This document shows positions 1-8,144 of a stretch of DNA of 64,000 nt, in pieces; position 1 is the stretch's first letter; every line of letters starts with the position of its first letter. Location: contig NC_087062.1 in assembly GCF_963678635.1 (NCBI RefSeq), positions 29,846,833 to 29,910,832 of the forward strand. Direction: 5' to 3'. Position numbers and translations under genes: made by a program. The notes under the pieces were generated by a model, which saw nothing but the letters and a program-made list of their open reading frames with translations, was not told where the DNA came from and made no database searches. Origin of the DNA: Symsagittifera roscoffensis. Lineage: Eukaryota > Xenacoelomorpha > Acoela > Convolutidae.

Positions 1-3000
1 GAGGAAGAAGACTTGTCTGAGAGACAGGAATGCAGCGCGCTCACCAGCAACTTAGAAGGGACAGCCCTGAACTGTGTCATGGCCAAGAAACAGTATCAAC
101 GTGACACTGCTGAGAAAATCTTCGAAATCTTATTAAACCGTTTCGGATCAGGGGTGCAGGGGCACCAGGCGATGATGCGCTTCGAGAAACGGAGGCAGCG
201 GGAAGATGAAACTATAGACAAGTTTCTCGATGATTTGGAAATGCTGAGAAGACGCAGCCAACCGGATGAGTCAAATCGAAGGATGAACCTGGCCGTAGCC
301 TCAAAATTCATCGATGGTGTGAAAAACGATGAACTTCGTACGATGCTAGCAATGCATTACACACCACTATCAACTAATGCGCCAACACCGGAGGAGTTGA
401 GACTCAAATCGAAAGAGTATCTATTGCTGAAACCTCCTTCGAGATCTGGATATTACAAGAACAATTATGGCAATTTTAACAACGGACCAGCGAACCAAGG
501 GAACAATTGGTACAAACCGAGGGACGATATGGACAAGAGACGCTCTTGTGCTAATTGTAGTTCAACAGACCATCATGTGTCAGCATGCCCAGCTTATAAA
601 CAAGGCATGAAAGCAATAGGCTTTAGCCTCGAGGACGAAGATGCGTCAGAGTTGGAACATGAGGATTTCATGAGAGGAGTAATTGCGAAATTCGGCCCGA
701 GGTGTTTCTTTTGCAACTTGGAAGGTCATTTTAAATCAGACTGTCCACAATTCTGGGATGCAGTGGCAGACATCAAGCATCCAAGGCATGAAGAAGCTTT
801 ATCAGGAGTGAAAGCAAGCAAGGCTCGACTTTTAAACGAAGCAGAGGCACGCAGGAAGGACAAACCTCAAGAGCTGGCGGCAAAGAAAATGCAAGCGGTA
901 ACAGGAGAAGCATGTGAACCGGAACCAGCAACTGCGGCCGATGACTTCAAGATCGATTACAAGGCAGCCGCAAAGGATGCTCTAAATAGAGTACAACAGG
1001 AACTGGTGACGAAAGAGATCGAACAAAAAGTGAAACTTGAACTGGAAAATGAAAAGCTTCAGGAGCAACTGAATACCTTCGAAGCAACGGAGTTCGAGGA
1101 GACGAAAACACCAAGCAGTTTAGATATGAAACTTAAAGTGATCTCCGGTAAGAGGTTCGGCATGGCGCCGCAAGGAAAGAAGATACAGTCGATAATCTCA
1201 GTGGCTGGACACCAGGTAATAAGAAATTTGAGTGAACCATCAGAGTTCACTTTAATGCATTTGGACACATATGCAGATTATCTGAGGCAGGTGGAGCCAC
1301 GCACTGAGTCGAGAGCTGTGCGAGCACTACTAACGACGGGTGGCCCTCGCATGAAGAAACTTCATGGACGCTACTTGGAGGTCTATGGGCCGTATCAAAT
1401 AATGCTGAACGTGGATGGAATCAGCATCTACACCAGGACTTACATAACAACAGATGATGACCAAATGGGGCAGATCTATTTGGGTGAAGAGGAACTCAAA
1501 GTCCGCAGGATAGGCCATGACGCCATGATGGAACAAGACGCGGTACATATTGGATATGAAGCAGATGTGACAGCACACCTGCTTGACACCAACGGAACAA
1601 AAATCGGAGTCACAGGGCTTCTGGACACAGGCGCGGTGGTGAGTGTGATGCCGATAAAAACCTGGGAGAGAATGGGCTTCACGCGGGAAGATTTGATTCC
1701 TACGAATCTCCGACTAGCCGCTGCAAATCGAGGAGCTATCTACGTAGCCGGAAGAACACCGGTGACGGTCCTTCACATGGGAGGACGGAACCTTTGGATG
1801 AGCTTCCTGGTGGTAGAGAATCTGGACGACGCCGACCAATTCATCTTGGGCAGAGATTTTGTCAGGAACTTTGACGTGATGATTGACTTAAACAACGGTC
1901 TAATACGGATTAGAAACCCGGACCGAAAGTATGTTAAGAGACCCATTAATAGGATAATAACAGATGAAAATAAGGTACCAGTTTTTTTGGATAGAAAAGT
2001 AAAGTTACAACCAGGACAAGCTGTAGTAGCGATTTTTAGAATGAGAAATTTAAATTCGTTAAGTGATAGCAAACAGGTTTGCTTAGTACCGAATCCAAAT
2101 AGTCAGAGTTCGGTGATTTTAGGCCGGAGCTTCTCGGTAACGCGAAACGGACTGTGTGTCAGTGTGTTGTTGAACACACTGGACACCACGGTTTCAATCC
2201 AGCGTGGAAAGAAGCTTGGTTACGCATTGCCGATGAGGACCGACTATGAAGAGACACAAAACTTGAAGAAATATAGTGTGAAAGACTGTCCTTATCATGC
2301 AAATAAAGATAAAATCTTAAAGAGAATTAATGAATTAAAATCTATTCGTAAATTGTTTTCAATGAAATCCGAAACGGACGACGGCTTATCAAGCTGCTCG
2401 AATTTTCCGGAACCCCCCTCGTCATATGAACTAGATTCTGACAAACCGGTTTTGCCAGAAATAGAACATTTAAAAGGAAAAATAGGTGAGGGAGATTTTG
2501 AAAAATTGCGGGACCTCCTAGATTGGAACGCCGAAGTATTTTCAAAACATAAGGCGGACATCGGTTGCTGTAATTTCGTCGAACACGAAATCGAACTAGA
2601 AGAGGGCGCCGTTCCCCATAGGGAAGGTGCAAGGCGAATGACGCCACATAAATCGGAAGCGTGCCGAGCGGAAATAGAAATGTTGCTTGAATACGACATG
2701 ATAGAACCCTCGAAATCACCATGGGCTTGCGGAGTAGTAATGGCGAAAAAGAAAGGGGGGCAGCTTAGATTTTGTTGCGACTTTCGTTACTTGAACGCGG
2801 TAACGATTAAAGATGCGTACCCGATACCGCGAATAGACGAGAGCCTATCCAAACTTGGTGATGCAAAGTTCTTCACCACATTGGACTTGGGTTCTGCCTT
2901 CTGGCAGGTTCCTCTGCGAAAGAAGGACAGGGAGAAAACAGGATTCGCGTGCGAATTGGGGTTGTACCAGTGGAAGAGGATGCCCTTCGGCTTGTGCAAT

Positions 3001-6000
3001 GCAACAGCAACCTTTCAAAGGCTGATGGCTCAGGCTTTGACAGGAGTGACCAAAAAGTACGGGAATCTCTTGATGTGCTACGTGGACGACGTAGTCATAG
3101 CGACACCAACCCTGGAGGATCACATTGATCGACTCGATGAGGTCTTCGGATGTATGAAAAGAGCAGGCTTGAAATGCAAACCATCGAAATGTGAAATCCT
3201 TAGGGATTCGATCAAGTACCTGGGAAGAATGGTGGACCGGCATGGTGTGAGGCCAGATCCAGAAGCAGTAGAGGCTGTGCTGACATGGAAAGCTCCTAGA
3301 ACGGACACACAGCTCATGAGCTTCCTAGGGTTTGCCAATTACTACCGAGAATTCATAAAAGGATACGCGGACAAGGTGTACCCGATGCAGAAGCTGATGC
3401 GCAACAAAGGGAAAAAGTTCGAATGGAACGATGAGGCACAAGTTGCTTTCGAGAACATAAAGCGGGAACTGTGCGAAGCGCCAGTGCTGGGCATGCCTAC
3501 AGAAAAGGGCATGTATGTTCTTGACACAGACGCATCGGTGGTGGCCATCTCAGGAATATTGCATCAAGAGCAAGAATGGAACGGAAGAACAGTCCTCCGT
3601 CCCATTGCATACGGCAGCAAGGTCTTGAGTGACACAGAGATGAAATATGGCGCACCGAAAGCAGAAATGTTTGCAGTAGTCACCTTCGTGGAAAAGTACC
3701 GTGCATACTTGGGGAGCGCTCCCTTCAAGTTACGCGTGGACAACAGAGCGTTATCCTGGTTGAAGACCTACTCGATGGATCAGAGTTATATTGGTAGATG
3801 GATAGTCAGATTGGATGGCTACCATATGATAATCGAACATAGGATGCGTGATAAACATCAGAATGCTGACAGTCTCAGCAAGAAAACTGAGTTCTATGAA
3901 AGATTGGAGCAGAAGCAGGCCAATCAGGCGGAAGTAAAGGAGGGATTCTCGTTTCTGGACAAAGAAACTTATGAAGCGCTTCCCTTAACGAGATGGTTGG
4001 ATAAGTCTGGACATCCAATTCCAGGGCATCCTGAGTTACCTGTAGAGAAAGCAGCTGAGATAAAGATCCTGTCCAAGGAGGATCCAGTCCCCTTAGATTT
4101 GTTGCTGCGCTCGAACCTGGTCCAGCAAGAACTCTCTCGCATGAATATAAACAGCCTCTCATTATTGGATAAAACGGTGCAAGTCACACCACAAGTAATG
4201 CGGATGCTGGGTGGATTGTTAGAAAGAGAAGTGACCAGAGATGACCCCGAGTGGACAGCAGCAGTGGCATCGCTAACAGTCAGTAAGAAAGTGAAGATCA
4301 TGCCGTCCAGACAACAGCACGAAGAGAACAAGAGGGATTGTAGGACAATAGTTCAGCAACTAGTATCCTCAATACCCCAAGAGATTTTAACCAGTACTTC
4401 TTACGGACGGAAAGAACAGGGGAGCAGCAAGCGAAAGAAAACCGTCACCTTTGTAGACCGGGAAAAAGAGGGTGAAGAGGTAGAACAAAATCTGCTGCAA
4501 GACTATTTGTCCGGGGAGAAGGATGAGGAGAAAAACCGGCAATCACAAGATCAACACCCGGGACAAGTGAATTTGTCCGGGGAGTCCGAGATAGACGAGA
4601 AAATTCCTGATGAGAAACAGGACCTAGAGAACAAGGTTTTGTCCGGGGAGTTCAGATGGATGCGAAGAAGGTACAGACATGATCTGGAAGAGCGTGCAGT
4701 CTCCAGCACGACACCTTCGACGGATGATGAATCCCGAAACTCAGGAATGGACACCTATTCCGACAGGAATTCGACTTCGGGATCCGAACTGTCAGAACTG
4801 GCGATACACACGCTACTAGTGGAAACTCGGGCGAGAGACCTGGACAGAGAGGTGTACCAGGATCCTGACAGTGATCGCTACCTAATACCAAGCGAAAGAG
4901 TCTTTGACAACGCAGCGGATGACTTAGAAACGATAGCGGTATCGAAACGTTCGATAAGCCTGTTGCCGCAGAAAGAGGTAGTCAGGACTGATCTTCAGCC
5001 GTTTCAACAAGAAACACAACCGTTGGCGAAGATTTGGTGCGTTAAGATGGAAGAAGACACACATCAGCCCAACGAGCTGAACAGTCAGATGAGAGTCATG
5101 AAGACGTACTTGAAGGCGAGATACAGACTCTCGGACCTTCTAAGGGCGCAGAGAAATGATCGCATGACAAGCAACCTAAAAAGGTGGATAGAAAACGGTA
5201 CACCTGACAAAGGTGACCTGGAAGAAGACAGCTATAGGATCCTGAGACAATACTTCATGCAGAAGGAGGGGAGATTATATCTGAACAAGGACGGGATCGT
5301 GGCTTGCAGGAGAAGAGAAGAAGACAAGGTCTTATACAAATATAACGCGATAGTGTTGCCGCAACTCTATCAGACAGAACTATTATTCAGGTCGCATGAT
5401 CAGATGGGCCATCAAGGGATCGACAAAGTGTATCAGAGGATCCTGAAGCGCTTTGAGTGGCCTGGGATGAAAAAGGCATGCGAGAAATGGGTGACAGCAT
5501 GTCTGTCATGCCAACAGGTCAAGGATCCTAGGAAGTTGCGATTTCCTTTACAATCAATTGAGTCGTCTGAATTCAACGAGGTGGTGCAGATAGATCACCA
5601 GAAGATATGCATGACAGACAGCGGTTACAACCAAGTCTTGGTCATGATAGATCACTTCACGAAGTATGCAGAGGCCGTGCCCTGCATAACTGCCTCGGCG
5701 GAAGAGACATGCGACCACCTGATCAATACGTGGATAGCAAGACATGGTTGTCCAATGACGTTTCAATCGGACAATGGAACGGCTTTCGTAGGCGAGCTTA
5801 CGAAAGAGCTTATGAGACGGTCACAAGTCGCTCAGGCTCACTCCACGACATATCACCCTCAGACGAATGGCTTAGTGGAAAGACAGAATAGGACGTTAGT
5901 GTCGATGCTGAGGGTATATTGTTCCAGGTACATGACCGATTGGGACAGATACCTTCCACAGGTGATGGGAGCTTATAATAGCACGCAACACTCCACCACT

Positions 6001-7518
6001 GGAGTCAGTCCACACATGATGCTGACGGGACACGAGAAATCTTTACCCTTGACATTCTTCTACCCAGAGTATGAGGGAAAGAAAACATCCCCACAGGTCT
6101 ACGTGAGGGATGTGATCAGACGCCAACAGGAGTTGAACGACTTGTGTAGACGAAACACTCAGCAGGCACAGGCAAGGCAGAGGAAAAGATTCGACAAGAA
6201 AGCAGCTGGTGCAAAGGCTTACTCGGTGGGAGACTACGTATGGGTATTTCAGAACGTTATACCACCGAAAGGGACAAAAAAGCTTCTGAAGAAGTGGAGG
6301 GGACCCTTCATGATTACAGAGGTGCACCAAGAGGGACGCTTTTATAGACTGAGTACTGGCCGAGCCGCCCACTACGAGAACATCAAGCCACACAATCCAT
6401 CGACAGAAGACTGGTGTATACCTGCAGACATGGAAGAAGGGGATTATCTAATGATGGATCCTGCTTGTGAGGTCAATGAAAAAGGCACCAGGGAGAAGAA
6501 CGATGGAAACGAAGTCGTAGAGGAAGGTACGGATACACCATTGGACCTGGATCCAAACGAACAGATCGAAGCGGACGATGAAACCTTGCCCTACGCAGAG
6601 GAAGATTGGCAGGATTCCGAACAGACAGAGGTTCCCAAGAACATGGAACCAGATCTTCCGTTCACGATGCAGACTCGTCAGAAAGACGGGACGAGACTAA
6701 GAAAGAAATACAATCCTTACGGTGACGACTTTGTAGTGGATAGGATAGATCTAAAGAAAATAGTGGAGGAAGTAGTGGGTTTAGAGGAAATAACAGTGTC
6801 ACAGGACATTGACATAGTCGATGATCACAACGATGAGTGGGTTGACGACTGGTCGAAACCCGAGGTGGAGTTCGACGATGAGCAACAGCAGTCAAATGAA
6901 CAAGACCTGACGAACCTGCGTGTCTTAGAGTGGCTGAACGAAATGACATCAGACCCTGAAAAGACCAGCGTTACGATTCAAGACGTAGATCGCGAAAGCG
7001 CGAAATACATTAAGACCGAACGAGATGATCCTTCCTGGGCTGCCCAGGAAGGACAACTTCTCATTCCAGCTTCTAATCTTGACTTAATACCCGGTATGCG
7101 ATCGACGGGGACGCCGATGGATATTTTTGTCCGGGGAGTGGGGGTAGGACTTACCCACACTGAAAACTTGATAATAAAAAAATTGAGAATAGCAAGAGAA
7201 ACAGGAAACTTAGAAGCAGAAACAGGTGAAGAACCTGAGAAACCTGACATAGGCAGGGTAGTTGAGTCATATTTTAATTTACCAAATGAATATTCGAGTA
7301 ACATAGTACTAACAGATAGTGATTTCATACTCACAAACAGAACATGTGCGATAGCAATCACCGCAGACATGAGTTTTAGGACGGCGCTAGCGGCAGATTT
7401 TAAGAGGGAATACAAAAACGTGGAATTCCTTTGGAAGCAAAGACCAGGGATAGAGGGCGTAGCAGCCTTACCCCGGCGGTGTCGCAGATACCGGGAAAGT
7501 ACTTATGCTTCTTGGTAA
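1..7518 (+). CDS. Gag-Pol polyprotein of Ty3/Gypsy retroelement (5' partial)
   Basis: The frame is open from base 1, so the start lies upstream; residues here are numbered from position 13. Gag ends with two perfect C-x2-C-x4-H-x4-C zinc knuckles (Cys179 and Cys231 onward). The aspartic protease has Asp538-Thr-Gly. Reverse transcriptase has YVDD at 1023-1026. RNase H has an early catalytic Asp near 1171. Integrase has an HHCC zinc region from about 1795, then a catalytic triad Asp1861, Asp1920, Glu1956 with exactly 35 residues between the last two. A GPY/F module starts near 2097. RNase H ends near 1283, so about 500 hydrophilic residues separate it from integrase, far more than usual. They contain three LSGE motifs spaced 22 residues apart. 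The last ~60 residues resemble the N-terminal half of a macro domain. The frame stops at 7518, inside that domain. No chromodomain was seen. Confidence 0.95.
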   Translation, partial: EEEDLSERQECSALTSNLEGTALNCVMAKKQYQRDTAEKIFEILLNRFGSGVQGHQAMMRFEKRRQREDETIDKFLDDLEMLRRRSQPDESNRRMNLAVASKFIDGVKNDELRTMLAMHYTPLSTNAPTPEELRLKSKEYLLLKPPSRSGYYKNNYGNFNNGPANQGNNWYKPRDDMDKRRSCANCSSTDHHVSACPAYKQGMKAIGFSLEDEDASELEHEDFMRGVIAKFGPRCFFCNLEGHFKSDCPQFWDAVADIKHPRHEEALSGVKASKARLLNEAEARRKDKPQELAAKKMQAVTGEACEPEPATAADDFKIDYKAAAKDALNRVQQELVTKEIEQKVKLELENEKLQEQLNTFEATEFEETKTPSSLDMKLKVISGKRFGMAPQGKKIQSIISVAGHQVIRNLSEPSEFTLMHLDTYADYLRQVEPRTESRAVRALLTTGGPRMKKLHGRYLEVYGPYQIMLNVDGISIYTRTYITTDDDQMGQIYLGEEELKVRRIGHDAMMEQDAVHIGYEADVTAHLLDTNGTKIGVTGLLDTGAVVSVMPIKTWERMGFTREDLIPTNLRLAAANRGAIYVAGRTPVTVLHMGGRNLWMSFLVVENLDDADQFILGRDFVRNFDVMIDLNNGLIRIRNPDRKYVKRPINRIITDENKVPVFLDRKVKLQPGQAVVAIFRMRNLNSLSDSKQVCLVPNPNSQSSVILGRSFSVTRNGLCVSVLLNTLDTTVSIQRGKKLGYALPMRTDYEETQNLKKYSVKDCPYHANKDKILKRINELKSIRKLFSMKSETDDGLSSCSNFPEPPSSYELDSDKPVLPEIEHLKGKIGEGDFEKLRDLLDWNAEVFSKHKADIGCCNFVEHEIELEEGAVPHREGARRMTPHKSEACRAEIEMLLEYDMIEPSKSPWACGVVMAKKKGGQLRFCCDFRYLNAVTIKDAYPIPRIDESLSKLGDAKFFTTLDLGSAFWQVPLRKKDREKTGFACELGLYQWKRMPFGLCNATATFQRLMAQALTGVTKKYGNLLMCYVDDVVIATPTLEDHIDRLDEVFGCMKRAGLKCKPSKCEILRDSIKYLGRMVDRHGVRPDPEAVEAVLTWKAPRTDTQLMSFLGFANYYREFIKGYADKVYPMQKLMRNKGKKFEWNDEAQVAFENIKRELCEAPVLGMPTEKGMYVLDTDASVVAISGILHQEQEWNGRTVLRPIAYGSKVLSDTEMKYGAPKAEMFAVVTFVEKYRAYLGSAPFKLRVDNRALSWLKTYSMDQSYIGRWIVRLDGYHMIIEHRMRDKHQNADSLSKKTEFYERLEQKQANQAEVKEGFSFLDKETYEALPLTRWLDKSGHPIPGHPELPVEKAAEIKILSKEDPVPLDLLLRSNLVQQELSRMNINSLSLLDKTVQVTPQVMRMLGGLLEREVTRDDPEWTAAVASLTVSKKVKIMPSRQQHEENKRDCRTIVQQLVSSIPQEILTSTSYGRKEQGSSKRKKTVTFVDREKEGEEVEQNLLQDYLSGEKDEEKNRQSQDQHPGQVNLSGESEIDEKIPDEKQDLENKVLSGEFRWMRRRYRHDLEERAVSSTTPSTDDESRNSGMDTYSDRNSTSGSELSELAIHTLLVETRARDLDREVYQDPDSDRYLIPSERVFDNAADDLETIAVSKRSISLLPQKEVVRTDLQPFQQETQPLAKIWCVKMEEDTHQPNELNSQMRVMKTYLKARYRLSDLLRAQRNDRMTSNLKRWIENGTPDKGDLEEDSYRILRQYFMQKEGRLYLNKDGIVACRRREEDKVLYKYNAIVLPQLYQTELLFRSHDQMGHQGIDKVYQRILKRFEWPGMKKACEKWVTACLSCQQVKDPRKLRFPLQSIESSEFNEVVQIDHQKICMTDSGYNQVLVMIDHFTKYAEAVPCITASAEETCDHLINTWIARHGCPMTFQSDNGTAFVGELTKELMRRSQVAQAHSTTYHPQTNGLVERQNRTLVSMLRVYCSRYMTDWDRYLPQVMGAYNSTQHSTTGVSPHMMLTGHEKSLPLTFFYPEYEGKKTSPQVYVRDVIRRQQELNDLCRRNTQQAQARQRKRFDKKAAGAKAYSVGDYVWVFQNVIPPKGTKKLLKKWRGPFMITEVHQEGRFYRLSTGRAAHYENIKPHNPSTEDWCIPADMEEGDYLMMDPACEVNEKGTREKNDGNEVVEEGTDTPLDLDPNEQIEADDETLPYAEEDWQDSEQTEVPKNMEPDLPFTMQTRQKDGTRLRKKYNPYGDDFVVDRIDLKKIVEEVVGLEEITVSQDIDIVDDHNDEWVDDWSKPEVEFDDEQQQSNEQDLTNLRVLEWLNEMTSDPEKTSVTIQDVDRESAKYIKTERDDPSWAAQEGQLLIPASNLDLIPGMRSTGTPMDIFVRGVGVGLTHTENLIIKKLRIARETGNLEAETGEEPEKPDIGRVVESYFNLPNEYSSNIVLTDSDFILTNRTCAIAITADMSFRTALAADFKREYKNVEFLWKQRPGIEGVAALPRRCRRYRESTYASW

Positions 7519-7748
7519 CGAGGGCGACAGAGAAGCAGCACGTGGACCCAGAAAACCTAGTCTTGTCTTTGACGAGGCTGAGGGACTTCCTTGTGGAAAT
7601 GGACGTGAAGGAGCTTTCGCTTCCAGTGTACGATCCAAATAGAGGAAGACTGCATCCTCGGGAATTGTACGCGCTTGTACACGTGATATTCTCTGATACG
7701 AGCATACAAGTGTATCTGCATAAGAAATATTACTTAAGTATAGGCTGA
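7404..7748 (+). CDS. C-terminal half of macro-like domain, in the -1 frame of ORF1
   Basis: This frame opens after a stop at 7401-7403 and ends at TGA 7746-7748, overlapping the end of ORF1. From about 7479 its translation resembles the second half of TARG1/OARD1-type macro domains: a hydrophobic strand ending in a TR/TK-like turn, then an E-N-L...S-L..L helix, a LSLP-type strand, and a terminal helix and strand. The matching first half lies in ORF1 up to about 7470, so the domain is split by a one-base frame change between roughly 7465 and 7490. The GAGIA-like and G-x-G-L-D-like loops of active macro domains are not conserved, so hydrolase activity is doubtful. Either this copy lost one base, or the product is made by -1 frameshifting. 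I see no canonical X-XXY-YYZ slippery site in the interval. Confidence 0.6.
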   Translation, partial: EGIQKRGIPLEAKTRDRGRSSLTPAVSQIPGKYLCFLVTRATEKQHVDPENLVLSLTRLRDFLVEMDVKELSLPVYDPNRGRLHPRELYALVHVIFSDTSIQVYLHKKYYLSIG

Positions 7749-8144
7749 GTGATGAGCGAGAGGGTGTTAGGCCAAAGACCAAGTTGCACGTAATATGTGA
7801 TATGTGTGTTATGTTATGTTATGTGTTAGGTTATTAAGATCATGGGCAAGTAGGGGTTAGTGACCATGAAAAACTAGATGACGATCTTGGGAATAGATCC
7901 AAAGTTTGGACTGTCCAATCTTAGGTCGAATTCCAAAATTTTAGAAACCAATTGATTTTAATAAATTTTAGGATAAATATCTTTTTATCTGAACTGTCTT
8001 TAAGCAGATTTTAACGATGTATGTTGAGGTGAAATTGACAAGTGTGACATTCGTGATTTCTTTTCTAGATCCTGATTGATCATTTAATTGCTCACTTGAG
8101 TCAAAACTTGAAATCGAAATCAAATCAAACTTGGAAAGAACAGT
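7749..8144 (+). other. Spacer between ORF1 and ORF2 with a candidate splice acceptor
   Basis: About 400 non-coding bases with a short TGTTA-type tandem stretch near 7805-7825. A good 3' splice site, a T-rich tract ending TAG at 8066-8068, lies 76 bases before the ORF2 ATG. ORF2 could therefore be expressed from a spliced subgenomic RNA, as env is in retroviruses. No transcript evidence is available here. Confidence 0.4.
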
